Numbered from the stretch's first letter, positions 1-7,522 are shown. The stretch: DNA of 15,166 nucleotides from Candidatus Glassbacteria bacterium RIFCSPLOWO2_12_FULL_58_11 (GCA_001780825.1 MFIX01000198.1:1-15166); one strand, 5' to 3'. Numbers and translations are program-made. Notes: generated by a model from the letters alone, not told the origin.

Positions 1-165
1 CCTGATAAATTGTGGAGTTTTCGCGCCATAGAAACATGGCCTATGGAATTATTTTTCATCTTTCGAATCTCCCGTGACTACAGTGGCTGGCTGCACTAGA
101 GCTGATATAAATTAACTCGCATGGACCTCGGGAGCAACCCGGAAAGTGTGCCGACTGTTGCTTCG

Positions 166-218
166 CAAAAAAAAATCAGTGGAAAACAAAGCCCGGCCTC
201 TGTGCGAAGCCGGGCCTT
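166..218 (-). terminator. Rho-independent terminator of the sugar-acid operon
   Basis: A GC hairpin with arms at 191-197 (GCCCGGC) and 209-215 (GCCGGGC) and an 11-nt loop lies just past the stop of the LarA-like gene. Read on the minus strand it is followed at once by TTTGTTTT and, about 16 nt further on, by a run of nine T (167-175). Stem, position and T-tract fit an intrinsic terminator for the minus-strand operon. Between 1 and 165 I see no gene; a small inverted repeat (CCATAG / CTATGG, 27-47) is the only other structure. Confidence 0.8.
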
Positions 219-249
219 GGGGATAGTGATGTCTGGTTACCAGCCTGAG

Positions 250-1545
250 TTATTTTTCGTAGCTTTCGCCGCTCAGGCGGTAAAGGGTCTCGCCGGCCTT
301 GGGCACGAAAAGCCGGCCCTCCGCCTCGCGGTCTTTCCAGTCGTTCGGCTCGATACTTCTCGGATCGCGGTATCCGAGATTGATCTTCCGGCAGCGCTCC
401 GGGGAGATCCCGGTGGCCAGGGTCACCTTGACCCGCGGCCGCTCGACACTGTTTTCATAAGTCCCCCCGCCCCGGACATGCGTGCTGTGGGCCAGAATGC
501 CGCGCGGCACATCGCTGAAATGATCCATCTGGGCCAGGAAATAGTCGCGGGTGTGATAGCCGATACGCTCGAGGATATTCCCGTGGGTGTGGCTGACCTC
601 GGTGATATGGGGCGCGTAAATTATCAGCTCGCCGCCATCCTCGATCACCGGCTCGAGCTTATACATCACCTTGCCCGCCACCCAGATATCATCGTACATC
701 GGCGGGGCGACCCCGAGGATCGAGCTGTACCTGCGGTCAACATAGCGGATATGGATTTTTCCCGAAAGGTCGGCGGCCTGGCTCCAGGCCTCGCGTACCG
801 GGCCGATAAAAAGACCGGCCAGTTTCCCGCCGGACTCCACCATGTCGAAATTGGTCACCGGCAGGCCGATAAAGGAGGCCGCCCGATCCACGACCTTGCG
901 CGGCGCGGTCCACTTGTTTCCGTTGACCAGCGGGTTAGAGATCACCGCCCCCAGCCAGTGGAAGAAGTGCAGCAGCTCGTTGCCCGAGATGCCGGGGAAG
1001 AAATATTTATTGCCGCCCGAGAAACCGACCACCTCGTGCGGAAAGGTCGGCCCGAGGATAATCACGTGGTCGTAATCGTAGATCATCCGGTTGATAGTTA
1101 CAGTCAGCCCCTCGCGGAATAGCCCGCCGCTGATCTCCTCGATCTCTCCGGCCTCGATCCGGCCGATCTCGCGGAAGGTTTCCGGCAGGTCCCAGCGGTG
1201 GTTGAAAAGCCGGACCTCCGGGTAGTCGCGGGCCAGGCTCTCCGGGGTCTGGCCCACCCGGCCGGCCGTCTTTTCCTTTGTCATCGGCGGATGCGTGCCC
1301 AGAGCAATCAGGTAGTGCAGGGAGGCGGCCTTGCCCTGGAGCAGCTCGTGGAAGATGCGGAACATCATGTCCAGCGGCACGCTGCGAGTCCCATCCGGGA
1401 TGATCGCCAGCAGGCGCTTGCCCTGCGGGTCGAGCTTTTCCAGACCCTTCGCGCACAGCTCCCGCACTTCCTCTTCGCTCAATTTCCGGCCGTCGGCATA
1501 CCCCCGGCCGATAACCTGCTCCTGTCCGGACATTATCGTACTCAT
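250..1545 (-). CDS. LarA-like nickel-pincer 2-hydroxyacid racemase/epimerase (DUF2088)
   Basis: A 431-residue protein of about the usual length for LarA, the lactate racemase that uses a covalently bound nickel-pincer nucleotide. Seen: DGTRSVP (51-57), GTHPPMT with His85, PHEVVGFSGGNK with His170 and Lys180, and LLHFFHW with His193/His196. These line up, from memory, with the catalytic His108, the nickel ligand/catalytic His174, the cofactor-bearing Lys184 and the nickel ligand His200 of the lactobacillus enzyme, so the protein should be active. Known of the family: members racemise lactate, malate and other 2-hydroxyacids, and a gluconate 2-epimerase has been described. Its place behind a fructuronate reductase makes a sugar acid such as mannonate the likelier substrate (inference). 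It is the last gene of the operon, 62 nt after the HAD gene. AAGGGA lies about 10 nt before the chosen ATG; an in-frame ATG at 1533 is possible. The cofactor genes larB, larC and larE are not in the window. Confidence 0.85.
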   Translation of the reverse strand: MSTIMSGQEQVIGRGYADGRKLSEEEVRELCAKGLEKLDPQGKRLLAIIPDGTRSVPLDMMFRIFHELLQGKAASLHYLIALGTHPPMTKEKTAGRVGQTPESLARDYPEVRLFNHRWDLPETFREIGRIEAGEIEEISGGLFREGLTVTINRMIYDYDHVIILGPTFPHEVVGFSGGNKYFFPGISGNELLHFFHWLGAVISNPLVNGNKWTAPRKVVDRAASFIGLPVTNFDMVESGGKLAGLFIGPVREAWSQAADLSGKIHIRYVDRRYSSILGVAPPMYDDIWVAGKVMYKLEPVIEDGGELIIYAPHITEVSHTHGNILERIGYHTRDYFLAQMDHFSDVPRGILAHSTHVRGGGTYENSVERPRVKVTLATGISPERCRKINLGYRDPRSIEPNDWKDREAEGRLFVPKAGETLYRLSGESYEK

Positions 1546-1607
1546 GGTTCGAGCATCCCTTATGTAAAGATTAACAGCCTGCCGGGCCCTTCGCCAGACA
1601 TGATGTC

Positions 1608-2492
1608 CTATTTCTTCCAGGGCGGCTTATCCGGCAGCAGCTTCTCGAATTTCGCGATCAGACCGGCCTCATAGTTCCCGGAATAACTGCCCGCCATAAA
1701 GCGGCCGAACGCCTCGGAATAAAGCAGCTCCCAGCTTTTCTCTTCCTCGCCGGGATTGACCGGGAAAAACAGGGCGCTGTTACCCCGCGCCGCTTTCATA
1801 TCGCCCGGCGCATCGCCGATCATCAGGATTTTTTCCGGCGGGTACTTGCCGCCCGCGGCCAGGGCCAGGTGCTCTTTTTTGCTTCCCAGCTCCTGCCCGG
1901 CAATAATCCGGGTAAAGCTATCGATCCCATGCTCGGCCCACTCTTTCCTGAGCGCCTCGAGAGGAGTGGCCGAAACCACCACGATATCCGCGCGGGCGGC
2001 CATCTTTCCCAGGCTTTCACGCACGAAAGCGAACGGCTGGCAGCCTTCGACCATCCAGTCTATGCTCTGGTTGACCGCTTTGCTCCACTCCAGCACCCGG
2101 GCCAGGACTCGGTTTCCGTTCTTTTTAACTTCCGCCTCGAGGGCCGGGTTACCGAGCGCCGCTCCGCTGTCGGCCCATTTCTTGAGCTCTCCCAGATCGG
2201 GCAGCTTAACCCCCGAGCGCCGCACCTCGGGGCGCTCGGCCAACAGGTCGATCACCATCAGCAGGGCCGGAAAGCGGTTGATCCCGCGCCACTTCGAATA
2301 CAGGTTGACAAATTCGGCCGCCTCGCGCGCATATTTGCTCACCGACTGCAGGCCGAAACTCTTGACGATATTCGGTATGAAACATTCCTTGTGCTTGAGC
2401 TCCATGGTCGGGAAAGCGCAGCCATCCGAATCTATGCCGACAAAGAACTCCTTATTGGGCTTAAGCTCTTTAAGTGGATTACCCCCGGACAT
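1608..2492 (-). CDS. HAD-superfamily hydrolase, probable phosphatase
   Basis: A 294-residue HAD protein (numbered from the ATG at 2492). Motif I is GIDSDG with Asp21 (nucleophile) and Asp23; motif II is VVVSAT around Ser174; a Lys in GSKKEH (205/206) serves motif III; motif IV is GDAPGD with Asp227 and Asp231. A large insert of about 130 residues between motifs I and II forms a helical cap, typical of enzymes acting on small metabolites. All catalytic positions are present, so it should be a working phosphatase or a related phosphotransferase; the substrate cannot be read from sequence. It lies between the fructuronate reductase and the LarA homologue, so a phosphorylated sugar or sugar acid is a reasonable guess. 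Start choice: the open frame reaches a TTG at 2507, but the ATG at 2492 has AAAGGGG five nt upstream and is preferred. The gap to the upstream gene is 67 nt. Confidence 0.8.
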   Translation of the reverse strand: MSGGNPLKELKPNKEFFVGIDSDGCAFPTMELKHKECFIPNIVKSFGLQSVSKYAREAAEFVNLYSKWRGINRFPALLMVIDLLAERPEVRRSGVKLPDLGELKKWADSGAALGNPALEAEVKKNGNRVLARVLEWSKAVNQSIDWMVEGCQPFAFVRESLGKMAARADIVVVSATPLEALRKEWAEHGIDSFTRIIAGQELGSKKEHLALAAGGKYPPEKILMIGDAPGDMKAARGNSALFFPVNPGEEEKSWELLYSEAFGRFMAGSYSGNYEAGLIAKFEKLLPDKPPWKK

Positions 2493-2559
2493 ACCTGCCC
2501 CTTTCAATTTTCAGACCCTTAATTATACTGTCGATGCAATCAAATTCAAAATGCGGGTA

Positions 2560-3393
2560 TTACACTCCGCCGAAAGCATTGAATCCGCCATCCACCGCGA
2601 TAACCGTGCCGGTGACAAAGCTCGAGGCATCGCTGATCAGCCAGATAAGCGCGCCCAGCAGCTCCTCCGGCGCTCCGTAACGGGCCATCGGCGTGCCGGC
2701 GATAATCGACTTGCCCCGCTCGGTGGGCTGGCCGGTCTTCTCATCCACCAGCAGGAAACGGTTCTGCTCGGTGAGGAAAAATCCCGGAGCGATCGCATTG
2801 ACCCGGATGGCCTTCGAATAATTCTGCGCCATGTGCACGGCCAGCCATTCCGTGAAATTGCTGATCGCCGCCTTGGCCGCCGAATAGCCCAGCACTTTGG
2901 TCAGAGGGTGGAAGGCGCTCATCGAGCTGATATTGACGATGTTGCCCGCGCCGCGCCCGGCCATCGCCCGGCAGAATATCTGGCTCGGCATGATCGTGCC
3001 CAGGCAGTTCAGGTCGAAGACCCAGCGGACCGCCGATTCCGGCAGGTCGAAAAATGACAGCTCCGGGCTGGTGGTGGCCTCTTTCTTATTGCCCCCGGCG
3101 CCGTTAATGAGTACATCCACCGGCCCCAGGGTGCCCTCCACCCTCTTATGGGCCTCCTCGATGCTCTGACGGTTGAGGACATCCACCTTTACCGCGAGCG
3201 ACTTGCCGCCCTTGGACTTGATCTTTTCCGCCACGCCGGCCGCCGCATCCTCGCGCAGATCGAGGACCGCTACCACGGCGCCCGCTTTTGCCAGGGCCTC
3301 GGCCATCACGCTGCAGAGGATACCGCCCGCGCCGGTGATCGCGATAACCTTATTGGAAATATCGAACATTTTTGCCACGTATTTTTCCGCCAT
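2560..3393 (-). CDS. uxuB: D-mannonate oxidoreductase (fructuronate reductase), SDR type
   Basis: A 277-residue short-chain dehydrogenase. The cofactor loop TGAGGILC (20-27) ends in Cys where Gly is usual; Asp45 at the end of strand 2 points to NAD(H). The catalytic set is Asn129, Ser156/157, Tyr170 and Lys174 (YSAAK). The stretch NISSMSAFHPLTK, the PGFFLTEQNRFLL segment (203-215), TPMARYG and the C-terminal VDGGFNAFGGV closely resemble the Bacillus YjmF/UxuB type of mannonate oxidoreductase, which interconverts D-fructuronate and D-mannonate in hexuronate breakdown. The neighbouring tagaturonate epimerase would supply fructuronate, which strengthens the call. The SD is strong (GGGAG, 5 nt before the ATG). 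A 228-nt gap containing a perfect palindrome separates it from the upstream gene. A broader sugar-acid SDR cannot be excluded. Confidence 0.78.
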   Translation of the reverse strand: MAEKYVAKMFDISNKVIAITGAGGILCSVMAEALAKAGAVVAVLDLREDAAAGVAEKIKSKGGKSLAVKVDVLNRQSIEEAHKRVEGTLGPVDVLINGAGGNKKEATTSPELSFFDLPESAVRWVFDLNCLGTIMPSQIFCRAMAGRGAGNIVNISSMSAFHPLTKVLGYSAAKAAISNFTEWLAVHMAQNYSKAIRVNAIAPGFFLTEQNRFLLVDEKTGQPTERGKSIIAGTPMARYGAPEELLGALIWLISDASSFVTGTVIAVDGGFNAFGGV

Positions 3394-3519
3394 TTTTACT
3401 CCCGTGATTTATTTGGATCAAAAGTACCGCTGAATTAATCTGGATTATTCATAGAGAAAGCTCATGCCCGTGTGCGAATGTGCCTTTGCCGAACACATAG
3501 ACTGATTGGCAATGTTATT

Positions 3520-3547
3520 GTAGGGGCGACGCATGCGTCGCCCCTAC
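3520..3547. repeat. Perfect 28-bp intergenic palindrome, REP-like
   Basis: The arm GTAGGGGCGACGCA is followed directly by its exact reverse complement, with no loop and no mismatch over 28 bp. It lies in the 228-nt gap between the SDR and uxaE genes. Neither side has a T-tract, so it does not look like an intrinsic terminator. GTAGGGGCGAC...GTCGCCCCTAC elements are, to my knowledge, scattered between genes in many bacterial genomes, so this is probably a REP/MITE-type element. In the operon transcript it would form a very stable hairpin that could affect RNA stability or lower expression of the three distal genes. Confidence 0.85.
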
Positions 3548-3621
3548 GGAGGTTTGCAGAAATCTGCGAATAAGTCGGGCTAAATGCTTTATCTTTACGA
3601 TTCCCGCGCGCCCAGTTATGG

Positions 3622-5172
3622 CTAAGTCCGCTCAACTCCCAGGGAATCCAGGTGGCGGCCGATATGGCGCTCGAGCATCTCATAATAGGTCTGCTCGTGA
3701 TCGTACAGGGTGCCGTAGATCTCCTCCCGGAACAGATAGTTGCCGCGGCTGTTTTTTCCAGAGAGCAGGGAGCCGTAGGTGATATGCAGCAATTGCCGCG
3801 GATCGACTATGTCCATCAGCCCGGCCAACCCCTCATCCTCGAGCCTTTCCAGGTCCGGAATCACGCCCAGGTCGGTGGTGACATGGTAGGTGGCCCGGTC
3901 CTGCTCGAAACGCTCCAGGGCCTGCTCGTGCATTTTACGGTAGAGTGTGGGATTTTTCAGGGCGATGACCCGCACCGCTTCGAGCCAGCTCGTGCCCGCG
4001 GTCTTGAGATGGAAATAGCCGCCGGTATGCTGGCCCACCAGGGGGAAAATCGAGAACTTGTCGCTGCCCGAATGCACGCTCACCTTGTAAGGACCGAGCT
4101 TTTCGGCGATCAGCGCATGGGAAGCGAACTGGCGCTCGAATTCCCCGCGGCGGCCGATGTAGTCGATCCCTTTCTGGAACTGGCCGGTGAACTTGGGCGC
4201 CAGGCTCTGCCATTGCACTCCGCGGGCGGCCAGCTCGACAGCCACGAATACATGGTCGCGTTCGGTGGTATCGGTTTCGGTTTCATCGACGCTGATCTCG
4301 AAATCGAAATTCCCCTCGCCGCCGGCCTCGCGCTTCAGCTCGTGGTAAAGCGACGCCATGTGCTCCACCGCGGCATGATAGACCAGGGCGCTGCGCGCCA
4401 GCTCGGCCTCGCTGAAATTGATCGAGAGCGCCAGCTTTCCGCGCGAGAAATTCCAGCTTTTCCCGGTATAGCGCGCCGCGATCTCCCTCCAGGCGGGAAT
4501 CTTCCTGAACTCCGCTACCGCCGCTTCATCCGAAAGCCGCACTGCTTTAAGATTTATCTGCTCGGAGGCGTCGATAGTGAACATGGTAAACCCGAGGCGA
4601 TAGCAGGAGAGGGCCTCGTCGATTTTCTTGATATGATCGGCATCCGCGGCGAAGGTACCGGCGTAGCCCATCTGGAACGCGCCCCAGCCGGCATCGTCGA
4701 TCACGGCCTGGGCCGTGCGGCCTGTCCGGCCCAGCTCGCGCATCGACTGCTGGGCCAGCACGGGAAAAATCCTGCGGCCCTCGAAAGCCAGCAGGTGGCC
4801 GGGAGTGGCGACGCCCAGACGGTCGCCCGTGCCGAACGAGGCCCGCTTGCCGATGGGCACCGGAGCGGTCCAGGGAAAGGTTTCGCGCAAAGCGGCGGCA
4901 TTAGCTGCATCCAGCGCGCAAATTTTAACTCCCGAGAATGTCTCGCCCACGTAACGGCCCGCGGCTTTCCCTTTACCGGCAAGCGCCAGGTATTTCCCGC
5001 TGGAAGTCCGGATCAGGCAGAACAAGCCCCCTTGCGCATGCTTGACCGAGAGCGGATAGACTCCCGGCAAAGCGGCCAAAGCCTCAGCGCCCTTACCCAG
5101 CGCCGCGCCGATCCCCTCGGCCAGTACCTCTTTATCGGCTTTCCCGTAATTGTCAGCCTGGTAATTAAGCAT
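3622..5172 (-). CDS. uxaE: Tagaturonate epimerase family protein (UxaE)
   Basis: A 516-residue protein (from the ATG at 5172) that I recognise as the UxaE family, which epimerises D-tagaturonate to D-fructuronate at C4 and so links galacturonate to the glucuronate branch. Landmarks: FGTGDRLGVATPGH (113-126), an acidic SVDETETDTT (294-303), VHSGSDKFS (366-374), FHLKTAGTSW (387-396), LLHITYGS (461-468) and the C-terminal HEQTYYEMLERHIGRHL (492-508). The conserved Glu/Asp and His residues suit a metal-dependent enzyme. The open frame reaches an ATG at 5256, but that codon lies inside an 18-bp palindrome and lacks an SD. The ATG at 5172 has GGAG six nt upstream and begins the recognisable domain. 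The following SDR would consume its product. No uronate isomerase (UxaC) or transporter is in view. Confidence 0.85.
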   Translation of the reverse strand: MLNYQADNYGKADKEVLAEGIGAALGKGAEALAALPGVYPLSVKHAQGGLFCLIRTSSGKYLALAGKGKAAGRYVGETFSGVKICALDAANAAALRETFPWTAPVPIGKRASFGTGDRLGVATPGHLLAFEGRRIFPVLAQQSMRELGRTGRTAQAVIDDAGWGAFQMGYAGTFAADADHIKKIDEALSCYRLGFTMFTIDASEQINLKAVRLSDEAAVAEFRKIPAWREIAARYTGKSWNFSRGKLALSINFSEAELARSALVYHAAVEHMASLYHELKREAGGEGNFDFEISVDETETDTTERDHVFVAVELAARGVQWQSLAPKFTGQFQKGIDYIGRRGEFERQFASHALIAEKLGPYKVSVHSGSDKFSIFPLVGQHTGGYFHLKTAGTSWLEAVRVIALKNPTLYRKMHEQALERFEQDRATYHVTTDLGVIPDLERLEDEGLAGLMDIVDPRQLLHITYGSLLSGKNSRGNYLFREEIYGTLYDHEQTYYEMLERHIGRHLDSLGVERT

Positions 5173-5246
5173 CTTGTTCTCCGGCATTTGATCTGTATAA
5201 GGGGGCATTAAAAATTTATTAGTCGCCCCGGAATCGAAATTATCTG

Positions 5247-5264
5247 GGCATAGCATGCTATGCC
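5247..5264. repeat. 18-bp palindrome, likely remnant of a REP-like element
   Basis: GGCATAGCA is followed by its exact reverse complement TGCTATGCC. The right flank continues GCTACA while the left flank no longer matches, as if one arm of a longer (about 30-bp) palindrome had decayed. It lies in the gap between pfp and uxaE and covers the upstream candidate start of uxaE, an argument against that start. A second weak hairpin (TCCGGG / CCCGGA, 5294-5312) is in the same gap; neither has a T-tract. Confidence 0.65.
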
Positions 5265-5342
5265 GCTACAGTGCCTGGTCATTTTGATTATTATCCGGGT
5301 AAGATTCCCGGAATTTAATGCCTGATTCAGCCTTTATCGGTC

Positions 5343-6614
5343 TCAACCGACTTTGTAGGGCTGACACTTCGGGACGAGCCATTCCTTGCGGAAGCGCATA
5401 AACATGGGCAGTCCGCCGGCCATGGGCAGCTCGACCTCGCCCTCGATCAGGGGCCTGGCGTAATCCAGGAACTCGGCGGTCGGGAAATTGCCCTGCTCGT
5501 TCATCCATTCCCGGGGAAGCTTTTTCTCGCCATTGGCCACATCTTCCAGTTTCGCCAGGCCGGTCTGCACGCGGTACGGGCCGTGCGGGGCGCGCTCGAG
5601 AGTCACCATGAATCCGCTGACCCCGCTCACCGCCTGGCGGACAGCCTCGGCCCCGCAGAGCCAGGCCTCATCGCGGTCCGTGCGCGAGGCGAAATGCATG
5701 GCATTGCGCTGGGTCAGGCCCTGCATCATCCAGCGGGTTTTCAGGCCCAATTCCTTCTCGATGATGTGTTTCAGCACCTGCGCCACCCCGCCGAGCTGGG
5801 CGTGTCCGAAACTGTCCTTGGCCAGCGCGCTGTGGTCCTCGGTCACATAGCGGCCGTTGTCCCAGCGCATGCCCTCGCTCGCGGCGATAAAACAGCGCCC
5901 GTATTTGGCGTGCACGGCCCGCACATCCTCGATGAACTTCTCGCGGGAGAAACTTACCTCCGGCACGTAAACCAGGTGCGGGGCGTCCTCCTCATAGCGG
6001 CGGGCCAGGGCGGCGGCGGCGGTGATCCAGCCCGCATTGCGGCCCATGGTCTCCAGCACCGCGCAGGTATCGAAAGTGTAGAGGCTCTCCGTGTCGCGGC
6101 CCGCCTCCATCGCGCTGACAGCGATATACTTGGCCACGCTGCCATAGCCCGGGCAGTGATCGGTAAAGGCCAGATCGTTGTCGATCGTTTTCGGCACTCC
6201 CATGACCGCCATCTCATAGCCGAGCTGGGCACTCAGGTCCTTGAGCTTGGCCGCCGTATCCATCGAATCGTTGCCGCCGATATAGAAGAAGTAGCGGATA
6301 TTGTGGGCCTTGAATACTTCGAGCACCCGCTCGTAATCCCTGCGGCTCTCGGCCAGGTTTTTCAGCTTGTGGCGGCAACTGCCGAGCGCGGCGCTGGGGG
6401 TGGATTTGAGCATTTCTACAGCTTCCGGGTCCTCGGCGCGCAGATCGAGCAGCTCTTCTTTGAGCACTCCAAGGATCCCGTTGTACGCCCCGTAAATGCC
6501 CTCGATTTCCCTGTGGGCCAGGGCCTCCTGGATCACACCGCAAACCGAGGCGTTGATCACCGCGGTCGGCCCGCCGGACTGGGCCACCAGACAATTACCT
6601 TTCAGGTCGCTCAT
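5343..6614 (-). CDS. pfp: 6-phosphofructokinase, pyrophosphate-dependent type
   Basis: A 423-residue PFK-family protein, longer than the bacterial ATP enzyme (about 320) and in the range of PPi-dependent forms. It phosphorylates fructose 6-phosphate to the 1,6-bisphosphate, reversibly when PPi is the donor. Seen: SGGPTAVINA (13-22) at the phosphate loop; GGNDSMDT (113-120) with Asp116 where ATP enzymes have Gly; PKTIDND (141-147) with Lys142 where ATP enzymes carry Gly; and MGRNAGW (190-196). The Asp/Lys pair is the known signature of PPi use. Its ATG overlaps the TGA of the repressor gene (ATGA), with GAGGA seven nt upstream, so the two are probably translationally coupled. A PFK is unexpected in a uronate operon; it may act on another sugar phosphate or adjust flux at the fructose 6-phosphate node (inference). 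Confidence 0.85.
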   Translation of the reverse strand: MSDLKGNCLVAQSGGPTAVINASVCGVIQEALAHREIEGIYGAYNGILGVLKEELLDLRAEDPEAVEMLKSTPSAALGSCRHKLKNLAESRRDYERVLEVFKAHNIRYFFYIGGNDSMDTAAKLKDLSAQLGYEMAVMGVPKTIDNDLAFTDHCPGYGSVAKYIAVSAMEAGRDTESLYTFDTCAVLETMGRNAGWITAAAALARRYEEDAPHLVYVPEVSFSREKFIEDVRAVHAKYGRCFIAASEGMRWDNGRYVTEDHSALAKDSFGHAQLGGVAQVLKHIIEKELGLKTRWMMQGLTQRNAMHFASRTDRDEAWLCGAEAVRQAVSGVSGFMVTLERAPHGPYRVQTGLAKLEDVANGEKKLPREWMNEQGNFPTAEFLDYARPLIEGEVELPMAGGLPMFMRFRKEWLVPKCQPYKVG

Positions 6615-7420
6615 TTTACTTTCCTCAATTTTGTTTCATTTATCGGGCTGCAAGTTTCCAGCTTCACATTTATCCGGCGCAGATGCTCCAGCAGCGCCGG
6701 ATCATTTATCCGGTCCACCAGCAGGCAGTCGAAATCCGCAAAATCCGCAAATGGCACCAGGCCGGACGAATTGAACTTGCTGCTGTCCACCACCGCGAAT
6801 TTTTCCTCGGCGCAAGCCATCATGCGCCTTTTGGTCTCGGCCTCAACCGTGTTGCCGCAGAAAAATCCGCGCTCCAGGCTGACTCCCCGCGCTCCGATGA
6901 AAGCCTGCTGGACATGGATCCGCTCCAGCATGTTCCAGCTCTCCGGCCCGATCACCGCCAGGCTGGCCGAGCGCAGCAGTCCACCGGTCAGCAGGACCGA
7001 GATATCTCCGGAACCGCTCAGCTCGACCGCCACCGGGATCGAGTCGGTGATTACGGTCAAGTCCTTATGATTTTTGAGGTTGCGGGCGATCTCGAGGATC
7101 GTGGTGCCGGCATCGAGCAGGATGTTCATCCCATCCTCGACCAACTCGGCGGCCTTGCGGCCGATCCGCTGCTTGGCCGACAGATTTGGGATCTCCCGGT
7201 CGCCGAAACTGAGGGACGCCCGGCCGGGGAAAATGCTGCGCTCGTGGAGCAGCGCGCCTCCGTGGGTCCGGGTCAGGTATCCCTGACGGGCGAGGGCGGA
7301 GAGATCGGAGCGCAGGGTGACCTCGCTGACCCCGAACAGCCGGGTCAGCTCGGAGACACGCAGGCGTCCTTTCTGCTGGATCAGGTCCAGGATTTTTTTC
7401 TGTCGTTCCTCGGTAAACAT
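6611..7420 (-). CDS. DeoR-family transcriptional repressor
   Basis: A 269-residue regulator of typical DeoR length. The N-terminal winged helix-turn-helix (1-57) has RQKKILDLIQQKGRLRVSEL, then VSEVTLRSDL and the family signature LARQGYLTRTHGGAL. The C-terminal sugar-phosphate sensor shows LDAGTT (102-107), TGGLLR (145-150), FIGARGV and VDSSKF (211-216). Such proteins repress sugar-catabolic operons and are released by a phosphorylated intermediate. It is the first gene of the operon, so it very likely represses its own promoter, where three CGAAA repeats lie. An in-frame TGA directly precedes the ATG, so the start cannot be further upstream; no clear SD is visible. The inducer is unknown. Confidence 0.9.
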   Translation of the reverse strand: MFTEERQKKILDLIQQKGRLRVSELTRLFGVSEVTLRSDLSALARQGYLTRTHGGALLHERSIFPGRASLSFGDREIPNLSAKQRIGRKAAELVEDGMNILLDAGTTILEIARNLKNHKDLTVITDSIPVAVELSGSGDISVLLTGGLLRSASLAVIGPESWNMLERIHVQQAFIGARGVSLERGFFCGNTVEAETKRRMMACAEEKFAVVDSSKFNSSGLVPFADFADFDCLLVDRINDPALLEHLRRINVKLETCSPINETKLRKVK

Positions 7421-7464
7421 TCAACACGCTGTCCGGGGTAAGTCGAGAGGGATCGGCCGAGGGT

Positions 7465-7493
7465 ATTTTCGATGTCTTTCGATTGGTTTCGCC
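7465..7493 (-). promoter_or_regulatory. Candidate DeoR operator: three CGAAA repeats, 10-bp period
   Basis: On the plus strand TTTCG occurs at 7467-7471, 7477-7481 and 7487-7491, exactly one helical turn apart; the first two copies are TTTCGAT. Operators of DeoR-family repressors such as AgaR/GlpR are known to be built from TTTCG-like direct repeats. The repeats begin right after the -10 box and cover the predicted start site (about 7487), where a bound repressor would block initiation. Confidence 0.65.
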
Positions 7494-7522
7494 AATATAC
7501 CAAAAGGCAGGAGTGCAGTCAA
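7494..7522 (-). promoter_or_regulatory. Sigma-70-type promoter of the sugar-acid operon
   Basis: On the minus strand TTGACT (7522-7517), a 17-nt spacer and TATATT (7499-7494) form a near-consensus promoter. The predicted start lies near 7487, leaving a leader of about 67 nt before the repressor gene. The box position relative to the CGAAA repeats supports both calls. Confidence 0.75.

Noticed and set aside
121..1122. Plus-strand frame of 333 codons at the left edge
   Set aside because: Mostly antisense to the LarA-like gene and runs through its terminator; no SD and no known motif.
3462..3683. Small minus-strand frame across the 28-bp palindrome
   Set aside because: It overlaps the end of uxaE and is built on the palindrome itself; no SD and no motif.
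3652..5211. Long open frame on the plus strand opposite uxaE (519 codons)
   Set aside because: It is antisense to a clearly recognisable protein, has no family motif, and is typical of mirrored codon structure in GC-rich DNA.
5583..7441. Long plus-strand frames opposite pfp and the repressor
   Set aside because: Both opposite genes have full, conserved motifs; the plus-strand products are rich in His, Gly and Arg without any recognisable domain.
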